This document shows positions 27,601 to 41,552 of a stretch of DNA of 64,000 nucleotides, piece by piece. Both the position numbers and the translations under genes were made by a program. The notes beneath the pieces were generated by a model. It worked only from the letters and a program-made list of their open reading frames with translations. It did no database searches and was not told the origin of the DNA. Origin of the DNA: Strix aluco (lineage: Eukaryota; Chordata; Aves; Strigiformes; Strigidae); NCBI RefSeq assembly GCF_031877795.1, contig NC_133948.1, positions 11,640,948 to 11,704,947 on the forward strand, in the 5' to 3' direction. Within the stretch, counting starts at the first letter, position 1, and every line of letters starts with the position of its first letter.

Positions 27601-30600
27601 ATGGCACAAGTGGAATCAGTGTTTACCAGAGACCATCGCATGTCTTGGCATCTCATGAACTAGTCTCACAAGGACATTATTGATCGATGCTATTTTTCAC
27701 CAGGTGCATGTAAACAACCAGCAGATACTACTAGCACATGGGAGCGCAGGCAATTATGCTGTGTCTTATAATGGGGAACATGGAGGGATGTGCACTAGCG
27801 GGCATTAAGAAAGCTTGTGTGTTCAAAAGACAGGTGTTTAAAATCTATCTCAGAAAAAAATTGGAATGACCATATTGCAAAATAAGCTCCCCTCTGGATA
27901 TACAATTTCTTATTCAAACCCAGACCCACCTTTCAGGCATACAAAGAGTTCAGAACTAAAATGTCCCTCTCTCTCAGTAACGGTATTCTCACTAATCTGC
28001 CCTCTAGATAGGACAGGGTTGCCTCTCCCCATTGCTTCTCTCTGACCAGAATGTAAAGCTTCTACTTGCCTGGTATCCTCCAAGAACCTCAGACTTCTCT
28101 GGCTTAGCCCACAAGGTCTGCCAAGAAGTCAAGGCTGGAAAAGTTTTTGTATGTGAATATTCCTATTTCACTGTCCCAACCATTTCTGTAAAAAATGCTG
28201 CACCCTATAGCTGTACAGATTCCAGGATACCTGGCCTACAACACAGCAGGTTGCCCTATGCTGCTTGGTAAGAAACTTTGAAGAGGGCACATCCAGTAAA
28301 GAAAGATTCTCACCTCCTTTGAATTCTGTTAATAATCCACTTCTCCTATGGAATGCTGTCCATACATTACTAAGATCCTAAGAATGCAACAGCATGGGTC
28401 AAGTACACAGCCCTCCACATCTGGAGGCCTGCAAACAATGGGAGGCCAAGGCTGCATCGTGTGCCAGGAACCTTTAGGCACCATGCAATCAGCTCAGCTA
28501 GTTTTGTGGTTTAGTGCCTAGCCTCCAAACACCATGTTCCCATTTTGAACCTACCAAAAACAGCTCAACTAATAGGCCCAAATGCTGTCTATAAAATATA
28601 TGTTTAAGGAAGGAAAGAAGGGGGAAGGGAAAGAAGCCATAAATAGAAGCCTTTATGTCAGGGGTTACTCTCCATCGAGTTGTTGGGTATTTTAAATCTC
28701 TCCTTCCCCACTGCACATGGTTATTGAGTTCAATATAAGGGAGGGAGGGAACCACCTCAGACAAGCCCCTCCTGCTTAGTTTCTTTAAATGGTAACGGGT
28801 TCCTATTTAGTTTCACCATGTGTAACTGAAAATCAGCATAATCCACTACTATAGTTACTTATTTTATATGTTTAATTACTTCCAACACAACAACGGGTCT
28901 AGTCAAACCTATTTCCCTGATCCCTTCCCTCTTCTCATGCTGGATACAAGAAGTATTATACACAATGGCATCCGATGCCAAAAACTCTGCCATTCTTTAA
29001 ATAGCAGAGCCCATGAGAGTGATCCTACCAGAGCAAAGCTCTCAATCAGTGATGGAATGAGCTCGCACATGGAAAAAGAAGTGGTATTTCTTGGGTTGTC
29101 ATTACTTGCAAGAAATGGAGCACAGACATCCTGCAGTACTGTCCAGAAGAAATGGAAGAAAAGACTGAAGAAAAAGCTTGAAATAGAAGTTATAAAAAAG
29201 CAGTTGCTTTACAGAAACCCATCAAACAACTTTTTTCTACATAAGCAAACAATCCCAATAATTTCTGAATGCTCCTTCAGTATTCTATCCAAAGGGTCAC
29301 GAATTCCTAGCTACAGAGATTTTTACGGCATTAAAGGAATTGAAACCTTTTTCCTCCTTACATGGGGAACATATTTAATGTCAGCTGTGTAACAGATTAT
29401 ACATGCATGTGAGTTAATGCCTCTCCTGGCAGTAGTTAATGGATGATCCTGGTAACATAAGAATTATATCAAAATTCCACCACAAAGGATAAAACTAACT
29501 TACAGGGAAATAGCTTTGCACTGAGTGAGCTAGAACTGCAAATTAGTAGGACTAAAGCTTAATTTAGGTACACTTCTGTCTGCAAGGGTAGGAACAAAAA
29601 TTTAAACTGAGGAGAAAAAGAAGACTAGAAGAGCTGGTGACAAACTGAAAATTCAGTCCAAAGACACAGGATGGCAAAGAGAAGGTGGCGTCTCTGAGAA
29701 TGACAGCTGGAGAAAGGAAGTCCTGGCATGCAGGAAATTCAAGGCAGAAAGCACTTTCCATGCCTCCAGGACTGCTGGAAACTAGGAGTATTCCAGTAAC
29801 TTAAATTCGATTCCTTGTAATATTACAGCTCTCTGAATGCAATCAGACTGCTCTGGAAACTGGCAAAAAGCATCACTACCTCCAGTACCACTTGGGCAGT
29901 TCATTATTCATGAGAAGTAGCACAATGAACTTGTACTTCTCTCTACCTTGCATATGTACAAAGTTGACTAAAAAAAATGACAGTGATTCACAGCAATTGC
30001 TAGAAAAGTGTCTAGGAAACTCTCTTGCAAGGTTTGACAGAGTGGCACCACGGTTACTAAAACAATATAAGGCACAAAATCCTGCTGTATATCTAATCAC
30101 TTTGTGTTTAACCATCTGGACAGCAATTGCTTTCATATAATAGGGATGAGCCACAGTATTTTAGAAATGTGGCTATTTGTCCAGCATCCAAGTTTTTTCA
30201 TTACTTTTTATCTTTCTAAAGTGTACAGATGTGCTAAATTTATTCTGTTATTCATTACTATCAGGACATGTGACAGAAAGGCTAAGGAGATCAGGGTATT
30301 TTGTTCTGCAAGTGAACAGTTAGACTCTATGAAGAACCAGATTAGTATCCAGCAATGCCTTGACTTCCTCCATTTTTAAACTGAGATAATATCTACTTAT
30401 ACTCGGAACTTTAAAGTTAAAAAAATATATACATTTGGGCATCTTTAAGCAAAAGTCAGTTATGACAGGTACCATTAACTCAACTTTTCCTAGGCTAGCC
30501 ACTTGCCAGAAAGTATGTACACAACAAATCAGTTTTAATAGCAGGGAGGGTTTGGTAAGTGAATTAGGATAGTCTACATAGCTAAAAACCAAATTATTCA

Positions 30601-33088
30601 ATTGCAAAGAGGGGAAATTCCAAGGTATCATTCAGGAGCAGCTTTCTGAGACAAGGAAAAATCAGATACCTTCAAGTTACTATAGAAACAAGCAAAATAC
30701 ACTGTCACACACAACAGCAGAACTCCAGAATTACATAAATTCAGGACCCCAAAATCTTACATATAACCCCATCACCAAGCCACAATGCACTATTTTGCAA
30801 TCAAGCTCTTCTGGATGCCATGCTCTACTCCTCTTTTACCTTTCCTACTACCAATCCCTTAAAGCTTCTGCAAGGGCATGGAGAAAAAAACTGCATCAGT
30901 CACAAATTCATAATGTTCATGGTTTTCACCGCTATGCACTCCCTTCAACTGTGACTTTGTGGATGCTAGTCCCAGCAGCTAGTCTTCAGACAAGCTTATA
31001 CAGTAATTGACTTGGCGTCTTCTTGAACACTTATGCATTATTATTTTGAGAGCATAAAGGTAGGAAGGTCATTGTCTGAGGGCATCCTTCTCTCCACTTC
31101 TCTTAAAATCATGCTCTGGAAACATCACATCTGCTGCCCAGGTATTGCAACCTGAGGAAGCTTAACAAAGACAAAGATTAAGCCAACTCCTGTATATATC
31201 CAACCACCATCCCTCCACTCACATACACAAGCTGTATAAAGACAATCTGGAGTCTCACTGTCTACACTGAGCTGAAGCCTGCTATGCATGTTTTTACAGA
31301 ATGACATTTCAATAAATAATAAATAGAGATCTGTAGAATGATGCTCTTTGACCTCCAGCACATATGACCAGACTGCTGGTCCAGCCTGAGTCTTCCACTG
31401 CTCCAGGAACTCTGTATTTGCAGCAGGAAGGCAGCTGGGTCACTGTCACACCTCAGCAGACCACAAATATAGCTTCAGACACTTCACACAATCCCAGTTA
31501 CTTGCTGTCTTTTTGTTTTCTCCAATCAATCATCCCCTTTAAATCAAATTCTGGGTTTTCCTGTTGTTAAGAACTGGGATTCACTGCTTCAGCCTGGCTT
31601 CCTCTAGGACACATGGGGAGGAGAGATAAGCCCTCCCTTTCAGTCAGTGCTGACCACAGATAAGCACAGGGGCTTTATTATTTTCCACCTGGTCTCTACC
31701 AGCAGAATACAAGCAAGGATAATCTGAAAACCTGACAAGTTGAGGAGTGGAAGAAACAAATGCTCCTTCAGCAAGCCTCAGCTTGCCAACAAGGTTTAAG
31801 CAACAGGGCACGTTATTTTAGGCTCAGGAAGTAACCAAATCTTGTAATTCTGCAGGAAAGAAAATCAGTTCTCCTCCCTAGCAAAACTGAGGGCAAACAG
31901 GTGATGTGCATAACCATTTTTCGGAGAGCAACGCATTCTGGCAAAGCTTTTTAAGCCAGCCTTTAGCCACATTAATTCCCTTTAACACAAAGGCATTTGA
32001 AGACCACAGTCTAACAGATGAGGAAGCTCTGCCATCTCAACCTTTACAGGGAGGCATGGGTAGCAACATTTAAAAGCGTCAAAGAGGGGACTGAGCAAAA
32101 AAGAGGGGGAGGATTTGAAAATATATGGTAGTTCTAGTGCTTTGACAAATGTCAGGAAATTCTGAAGTCCTGCCTCTTATTTCGTCCCAAAATACAATGG
32201 TATTATTTAAGAAGGGTGTGTGAAAAGTTAATTGGCGCACCTTAACTGTGTATGCTGTTGCCCACAGGCTGAGAAACTATACTCCAAAGAACACGGCAAT
32301 GTAGAGTCTTGATTTCTTATCACCTGAAGCTACAATGAGACAGATGCACTTTTAAAATTTGCTTTTATTTTATATTTTGTACCCATGTCACCCTGCAGAT
32401 CTTGCCAGAGAAGAACTTGTCCCTTGGAATAAAAAAGACAGCATTTTGAGAAATACACAAGCAGATTAACTGTATTCCTAAATCCATTTCAGCAACTCAT
32501 GCTCATGCACTGCATTCTCCAATGCTTTTAAGTTGTTGCCACATTCCTAAAGACAGTTATCAGCATAGCAATTGCCATTATAAAACTGGAGTTCCATCTT
32601 TGGACTTAAGATGAAATAAAGTCTCAGAAATGAGATAAAACAAGTTTGTACTATCAAACATTTGGAAATTCTTAGTCAAACAGCTGAGACAATGTTTCTG
32701 TACTAGAAGAATGTGCTCCGTCCATCAAAAGGCCGCCTAGTACTTTATGTAGATTTTCTCTATGCTACCACTTCCAAGCCAGTTTCTCCTGCTAAATCAA
32801 ATCCTATGTGAATGCTCGTCAGCACTGATCTTCAGCATTCCAGTCTGAACTGCTGAGGTGATCCCTACACATAATGTACTGAAATATTTACCGAGAGCTT
32901 AAAAATTTACAGGTCTGATCTCTCCCTCAGAAACTGGCTTTTTCCCCAATGAAAAGTTTGAGATATTTGTGAGCCAGGAAAAAGAAATACAGAAGATATT
33001 GCTACTAAAAAAAAGATTCTTATAATTCATTTGAGAAAATTCTTTTTACTGAAGCCCGTGGGACTATATGTCAGAACATATGGTTAGA

Positions 33089-33123
33089 AGAAACACTAAA
33101 AACATTAAAAGAAACACTAAAAA
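33089..33123 (+). repeat. Short direct duplication (period 21)
   Basis: The 14-mer AGAAACACTAAAAA occurs at 33,089 and again at 33,110. Confidence 0.8.
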
Positions 33124-36100
33124 GTCAAACACTCCAGTGCTTTGGAGCATGTGCTCCTTGAGAAAAGAAAGTAGTTTGCAAAATAATCCAATTTAAAAGA
33201 TAACAAAACCACTCCTCCTGAAACACAAACACACAAAGCAAGATCTCTCAGTGTGTAGAAGCAGGCACAGCTAGGATCTGCAGATCATTTCACCTATTTT
33301 GATTCTTTATAATGTTTCTGTAAAATAAAGCACTTAGATAAGCAAATCCAAATATTTTATTTAATTAATGCCCCAAGTGTGCTACAAGAGTGCCTGTCAA
33401 TTTAGAAAAAAATAAAAGATACAGTGTTTTATTTAAAATAGAATGAAGAAACACTCATAATTAAAATAAGCAGAAAAGTACCCTTCAGTGAGGGAAAAGG
33501 AGTAGCCCTGGGGCAAGTCACTGAAAACTGGTTTAGATTTGACAAGTTACACAGTATGCTCAGGGGCAATACAAGCAGTACTCTGTGCAGCATACACAGA
33601 TAAGGAAGACCACACTACACACACATCAATGGGTAACCTACACCATGCAATTAAATATTTAGGGAAATTAGGGCCTGCCTGAAGCTCTGCAGGAGCCCTT
33701 GCCTCCTTACACTGACTCTGGGGGAGGAGGTATACATTAGCCGTGGCACAGACTCTGCCCTGAGTAAGGATAACTTTCACCTTCACGACAACATTTTCAT
33801 GGATTGTTGAGGCAGAAGAAGATGTGATGCTCCAGGTGTCCAAACCATTCCACACAAGGCTTGCACACTTAGCAAGCAGGAAAAAGCGATGCAGTCCCAA
33901 AGACTTATAGGGTCAGAGCTCTTATGCTGACTAAACAAACAAATTTACATTATATGCATGTGGACAATACTGGATGCCAAAACATCAGCATGTCAATGAA
34001 TCCGATCGCGTATCTTTTCCTGAAATGAGAGTTTTGAAGGAACTCACACTTCATGCAATACACAAAAGTGAGGAGAAAAGGCCAAACCACAAAATATTCC
34101 ACACATTGTGATATAAAAAAATAAAAAATTAATATACTGTGTAAGACATTTAAAATGTTTGGTAACGTCTGCACAGCATACTGTAGCCTCAGAACTACAT
34201 CTTTTATAGCATGTATAAAGGAATGTATCTGTCTTGCTTTTAGAACATTGTAAAAGCAGATTTCCTAGAAAAGAAGCCTCTCAACATTTGCTACAGTACA
34301 GCAAGTAAGACCAGACTGCAACAGCTACCCAAAAGAACACAGATAAGGACATTATGTATGCACAAAAATGGTGTCAGCTACCAACTCGTACATGCATTTG
34401 TCTGCAATTATAGCTTATTACACTGCAGTCATAACACAGTTATTCAACAAATTCTGAAGACATTAGCCTCCTGGAGAGTATGAAGTAGTTCTTCACCACC
34501 AGAAGAACCAGCTGCCTGAGGATTACTGTGGTGATAAAAACCTCTTTCCTTCTACATCACCTTACAGTGACAGCAAGGGCATCAAGCTGACAGGACAATG
34601 GACAAGCCATGAGTCTGTTTAAGTAGACATCCTTGGAGTGCAAGGGCAGTAAAGAGATGCTTCTGGAAATGATTACCCCAGAGGCAACACAGACCAAAAA
34701 GTATGGATGCCAGTTCAAATGAAGAACCTGCCTGATGATAGGTCGATGCACACTCACAGCTTACAAATCACTACAAGAAAAAAAGTGGCAACATTACATG
34801 CTTTATATGCTGCTTCTCTGCCATGTGGAATTAAGAAATTACATAGGTATTTCCACAGCCTTAGTTCTGATCACAGCAGAACTGCATTCCCAGAGAGGAG
34901 TGGACACCAAAACGCAGGAAGGAGCGGCTCCTGGCAGAAGAGCTCACAGCTTGCCAGTCCAGTTGGGTAGCACTGTGGGAACATCACTCTGCTGTACCAG
35001 CACAAGGACTCTGGCCACTTGCTCAGAGACAAATCATGTTACTGAGGCCTTCCCAAAGTCAATTTATTTTAATCACCGTTGCCTCATACCAGTTTTCAGC
35101 TTCGGTATGAAGCCTGACCTTGATTAAGCTGTAAAATTGGACTGGCAAAGAAATGCTACAGAAAAGTAAACCAAAAGATGCAGATTTTCCACCAAGCTAT
35201 TCCATCAATTTTCATTTAAAATCCAGCTTTGCAGCTAAAAGAGGACACAGGCTCCCATGAAAACAGTATCCCTAATTAACCATAATCATAAGGGAACATA
35301 CTGATTCAGTTGTAACAATACACCTTTAAAACATTCTGGAACGAAACTTAAATAAATGGTGTCATACTCTGCAGACCAACTTCTTTTGAGCAAAAAGGAG
35401 TTTATTTCTCTCATGTTCACATGCACAGATCAACACAAGACATGAACAGGATTTCAGAGTTGGTACTACAAGACTTATCTAAATTACCAAGTTTCACCCA
35501 AACAATGCCTCAAATATGCCAGGCAGAGCTCTGAAGAACCTTCTTTTTCAGGGTTTCATAGATGTACACGACACGTGTAGATTTCTGAGGTTATAGTACA
35601 TTCCCAGATACTTCAAACTCATGCAGAAAAACCATACTCTCCAAAACAAATGTACTGGCACCTTCTGGCCAGTATTTCCGTGGTTAAAGAATTAGGAATG
35701 TGAAGTGTGCTGGGACTTGAACTCTGGGTGTGGTTACCACTAAGCTGAAGAAAAGAAACAAGCCAATGCAAGAACCACCTCTGTTTTGCCAGGGAGACTG
35801 AAAAAAACCCCTAAATTAAAACCAGAAACTTTGATAACAGATACTAAGTGTCATCTTGAGTGGCACTGAGTTCAGATGTGCAAAAGTTACAGAACTGACT
35901 GTGCACCTGAGGACAGCCAGCCATCATTCTGTTCCTGTTGATTAGTAACTTCTTGACACATGATGCGTGAAGCTTATCAGCAAAAACAACCACAATAAGA
36001 GAAAATTTCAGTTTCGTTTCATCTTCAGAGCTTTCAATGAATGTCTGTCCAAGCAGTAATTTTCTAAGCTTTATAAATCTAAACTATATTCATGTAATAA

Positions 36101-39100
36101 GGTGACAGTTTTCTGCTTAAAACACAAGCAGAAAATTCTCTGTCACGCTTTACGCTATCCTTAGCTCATTCCATCCTAACTGGAGATAGCACACTCTCTG
36201 CAGTACCTAAATACAAGGACTATAGACAGAAAGTCTTTCTATTATCAAAGATGATTCCTCCTTTACCCCAGCTTTTACACAAAAGATTTCTTTGCATCTC
36301 TTACCACAATCAAAAATAGTACTCTGCCTTCCATACTCCTCTACTTCTTCTCACCACCCTCCAGCCTTTCCTATCTAAACAAATACGGAAGAACAAAGCC
36401 TGCCTGTACACTTTAATTTACAACAGATTCCAAACTGATCCAAGTGGCTGTTAACCAGAGCTGAACTTGCAGCCTCCAAGACAATTTCTGTCTAGGAAGA
36501 AATAGACTTTCTTGTGTAGAAGAATTCGCAGTGCTGTTCAGAATGTGTAATTAAAAATACACGTATTTCTAGGGTAGGTTTCTTATGAAAGGCCCAGAGC
36601 TACGTTCACTAATCCCTTTGAAAGTGATGAATATTTACAAGTGATAGAGTACCACTGAGACAGTGCACAGAACATTTGACAATCAAACCAGACCCCAAAA
36701 TCCTCCCCATAAAAAAAAAGAAATAACCCTTTTTCCAGACATGCACAACAGCCTTGACAAAGGCACTTGTACTCTAAAACCAATCTACATTTCTTTCACA
36801 AACAGATCTGTGCAGCTGGCAGAGGAAATCCCATCTTGCTACACTGGGCTGAAAAGGGCTGAAGATCCAAAGGCTTTATAGTGTGTATGTGGCGGGTGGA
36901 ACCCTTCCTGTTGCTCCTCACTGCAGCAGACAAAAATTCAGGAATTCTCCCGGTCCTCAAGAAAACAGCACCAGAGTGTTCACATGAACACATACAACTC
37001 CCTCCCCTTCCCAGCACCTGTAGCAGAGCATAAATTTCTAAAGCACTGCTGAGCCATCAGCTGTGCCCACCAGGCAAGCAGACAGACATCTTTTGTGCCT
37101 CTCTCATTTGGCAGCTGCAGGGGAGCACTGTGGGGGCTGGGAGGAGGGTGTTCTCCCCTAACACACCCAGGGGACAGCATCAGCAAGCACGGAAAAAAGA
37201 ACTCAAGAAAACGGGGGAGGCAATGGAACAAGCACAGATGCCCATGTACTGACGTCCTCCTTCCTTTCAGCTCGCAGTTATTTACTCTGAGGGCTAGTTT
37301 TTAATGCTGGGGAAATTCCAAGTCCACCTAAGGCTGGAGAATTTAAAAAAGAAAAAGTGAAGCACAGTACAACCTTGCCTGCCTGCAGCCTTTCTGGGAT
37401 ACGAGAGGAGAAAAGCCTGTCTGACAAAGAATTTTAGTCAGCCACAGTAACCCACAGCTTCCATCAGCCAGCCTTTGGCAAGATCCAGGTGACTAATGAC
37501 TGGAACAAACCAAAAGTGCCATCGAGCACTATGCAAGCACTGGCATGTTGCCGTAGGATCTCAGTCCTGCCCAGCCAGGGCAGCCAGCAAGCAGATACCA
37601 TAACAGGCCGTGCAACAGGCTCCCGTAACACAGGCAACAGGTGGATCACAACAAGTGGCAAGTTAAAAAGCCACAGAAGAGGAGCAGCAGCTGAACAGGT
37701 GAAAGCTCTCCGCAGACCCCAGCTGGAACCAGATGCAGCAAGTTAGGAGGGTGGTGGCAGCAGCAAGTGAATCTAAGCAGCAGGAAAAGCTACAGTTTTC
37801 CCCAGAGCCAAGTCCTCCAAGTTCAGTCCTTAGAACATAAGAGAAAGCGATAAGCAAAACCAGCATAGTAACTGTGGGAGGGACACAGGAGAATCAATAT
37901 AACATGCTTATATAACATCTACCACATTTAGTGGTAACACACTAAATATGTGTTCCCTTTTCGAAATTTTTCTGCACCTTCCTCTGGTTCTCTGTGTTCC
38001 TCTAGCTAAACAATCACTATCCCTCTAAAAGTCAAGGAAGCAGTGAAACTCGAATGTAGATATACCACACTCCTCTTCTCAGGCACTGGCCCATCCTGCA
38101 ATTTTCAAGCTAAGTATGGAGTTATACTCTACAGCACAACTCAGGTAATTAACACCAGCTCAGCTTTGACAGCACCTTCTGGTTTTTAATGCTGTCAGCT
38201 GGTCTACCAGCTGTTTTCTACATGTACCCTTGCAAACTTAAGAGGCAGGCCAGGCAGCAGAAGTTTGAGCACTAAACTCTTGAATTAACAGGGGTTAGAT
38301 GTGGCAAATACATAAGCAGCAGCACTTTGAGGAAGTCAAGAATGGAAGCGGAGCTGCATAGAGGCCAGAGTGCAAGAGCCAACCAAATTGTATTTCTCAA
38401 ACTCTTACAATGTTTACATATAAGTGGTGGCTTAAATAGGCTGAAACTCCCTAAAAATATATAAAACTGTGAATCTCCCATCCCCTTTTACATAGTAGCA
38501 ATCAATGATCAGGGTGTAGAGGTAGCAAAGTGAGAAAAGTAGTCTGAAGCAAACCAGCTCCTGCAGAGCAGCCCCGAACTGCTCTAGAGGGCTCTCTCCC
38601 TACAAAGATACAGCTAATGCAGTCATCTCTCCTCCACCCCTTCTGCTCTCAAATAACTGAACGACAATACAGAAGCAATGCTTGCTTTTCACAGCCAGAG
38701 AAAACGGAGGGCCTCTGCAGCCTATAAACAATATGTGAATATAAATGACATCCCATCCAAAATTCACACTGTAATCAAGGCAAGACAAGTGGTTCTAAAC
38801 CTTCTTTTAAAAAAGAAAGAGAACACAAAAACAACACAGGGCTGGACCACAGCTCCCCTACTTTTAGACCTTCCACTCCCTAGCAGGGACCACCTGGTGG
38901 CCTCAGAGAATGGCAGCTCCTCCTCCTTGTCAAGCCACTAGCTGCTCCATGGGGCTGCCCCATGAAAGCAGGGGTTCCTTTATTTACAGTTTCTTCCCTC
39001 CCTTTCCCACCAGTTATTTTTGAGGGATTATGTTTCCTGTTTTCACTGCTCTGCCTCCATTTGTCATTCATCACAGCCATTAAAGTAGGAGGGAAACACA

Positions 39101-40607
39101 GGGGAGCAGACCAACACAAAGCAAACCTTTACCGTTCAGCAAGCAAGGGATTAAATGACACCTCTTCCCCCCCTCCCTCAACCTCACCTCTCCCGCACAC
39201 CCTCCAAGATGTTATGTAAATATGGCTTATCCTCCAGCATATACCCCAATTCTGACAGCTTTGACAGGTCAGACATTTCAGGATGGATCTGACAGGCCAC
39301 CTATTCATCCTGGTTTGTGACAGCTACTTACCCTCCCTCTGGCTGGACCATTCTGGATCACAGACAACTTGTTCTGGAAAACCCTTTCCTCTATCTCGTA
39401 GCCAGAAATGGTGGCACAGCAGTTTTTGGAGATTAAAGCACAGCAATATAACACAGATACTCTTTCTTGTTATGCTATTGATTTGCAGACACGTCTCCCC
39501 ACCACCTCAGTAATGTTCAAAATGTAATCAGACAAAAAGGCGAAAAAAAAAACTCCAGACAACAATTTAGAAGGATGCAATCCACAGAACTACTGTCCTT
39601 TCCCTTAAGCCTTTGCTTATACATTCCCTGGCAGCAGTCTCACAAGTCTTCTCGATGAAGGTTGCACTTACTAACTCAGATACAGTATAGTTGCTACTCA
39701 GTACAGCTGCAGCTCTTTTGCAACTTATAGGAGTACAGTGACCCTTGGGAAGAATAAACACATGGGGTATCAAAGGTTAAGGGTAACAGATCAACTGGCT
39801 TTGATAAAGGACAGTTTTACTCTTTTAACACCTTTCCAGATATTTCAAGCTATTCGCTCTCCCTTCATACATTCTTCTTTACTATAGCTTGACTCCCGTC
39901 AGTCACGTGAGACTCTCAAACGCATGTGCGATCTATGAAGGATAAACAATAACCACTTTAACAGAAGTGGAGCTAGAAGCACCTTCACCAAGCCATTAGC
40001 CCCCTCCAGCAGTTCCCAGGCTCCTATTCACATGATGCACAGCTTCCCCAAGTCTGGTGCTACAGTTGCAGCCTCTGCACCCTCCTCCCTCTCAGCCACA
40101 TTGCAGGGCTGCCCCAAAGGTGACAATGCATTGTACTAGCAGCAGCAATGGCTAGGGCATGGAGGGAAAGGAAAGACTAAAAAGCAAAATGTTGAGACAG
40201 GGACACAAAGACTCAGAAATAAAATGCATTTGGTTTTTGAATTATGGCTAAGCTAGTCTAACGAGCGAGTGTGGGTTCATGCACTATGAAATCATACACA
40301 GAAAGGATTCCTACCCATGTATCGGAAAGCAATTAGGGTTTAATTAGGCTCAGGATAAAGAGATCAACACCAAAGTGGAAACTAATCACATGTGAAACTG
40401 AACTATGGATGGCATGTACAGACAGGAGACCCGGAGAGAGAGACTGGAATGGTAAAGGGCACTGAGAAGGGAGAAAAACATCACAATCAAAAATTCTGTC
40501 AACAAAGAGGGAAGTCAGCATCTGAGATGACCACAGCCACTTCTGAGGAAGATACATTTCTGCTCCCAGGTGCTAAGCAGACTTTACGGGGCTGCAAAAA
40601 TGAACAT

Positions 40608-40633
40608 AGTGGTTAAGAAAAGTGGTTAAGAAA
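40608..40633 (+). repeat. Tandem duplication, 13 bp x 2
   Basis: AGTGGTTAAGAAA is repeated back to back, consistent with a replication-slippage duplication. Confidence 0.85.
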
Positions 40634-41538
40634 AAAGCAACTAAAAGCATAGCAAAGGATCAGGAGATCCTAGACTCAATACCTGACAGCTCAGATTACC
40701 CACCTGGGCAAAAGCGAGGATAACCCTGAAGACAAAAGCAATTTCCCAATGCAGAAATAAAGCTCTCCCTTCCATTGCATTAGGAAGGGCAGAAAGCCTA
40801 CCAGCAATAGTTCAAAACAGGAGTCTGGTCCTCTCTAACAAACCGTGCCACTGTGAAAGTCTATCACACTGATGCCTGTGCATCAGAGTATACTCTGATG
40901 ATTAAAAGCCCATGATGAGTAACAGGTGGTGCATACACAGGAGGGCTTAACACGGCAGGGTTATCCACAAGAAAGTCAAGAGAGCTGTGTAGGTACTGTT
41001 CCACTCAGATGATACATTCCCTGAGGGCTGGGTATTTCTTTTTGCTTTGAACAGTACCACCTTATTTCTTGATACTAGTGTAAACAGACTCACCGCAAAG
41101 ATGGTTTAGGGAGCTGCTGATCCAGAGCATTAAAATCTTAAGATTTTAAAGTTTTCCTTAAAGATGTAGAACAAGCAGAGCGCCCAGTAAAGGACCTTTG
41201 GAAATAATAATAGAAAAAAAAAACAAAACACAAGTACAAAGAGTACAAATAGACAATCAGACAGTGAAAACCTGGGCAAAGCTGTTGCAAGGAAGATAGT
41301 GAAAGTTTCTGGGCTTCACTAGTATACCACAGTCACAACACAGTTGCATTCTTTTGCTGAGTAAGTACACCAGCCTCTCTCACTGATCTTGCAAGAGAAT
41401 GTTAATGAGACCTACCTGGAAGGCTTTAAAATTTAGGGGAGTACTGTTTTGGCAGGAACTTACTGGTTAGTAAACCAATCTGAAACACAGATGACCTTTA
41501 CTGTAAATGCACTTTTCCAAGCAGTTGAAAAACAAACA

Positions 41539-41552
41539 ACACACACACACAC
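41539..41552 (+). repeat. AC microsatellite
   Basis: Seven AC units, followed by an A/C-rich low-complexity stretch to about 41,600. Confidence 0.85.

Noticed and set aside
28868..29392. 174-codon open frame on the plus strand in intron 1
   Set aside because: Resembles no protein family I know; the Lys-rich middle comes from A-rich DNA. No supporting signals.
33547..33900. 117-codon minus-strand open frame in intron 1, considered as an alternative BCR exon
   Set aside because: No similarity to BCR or other proteins that I can see, and no matching splice context was established.
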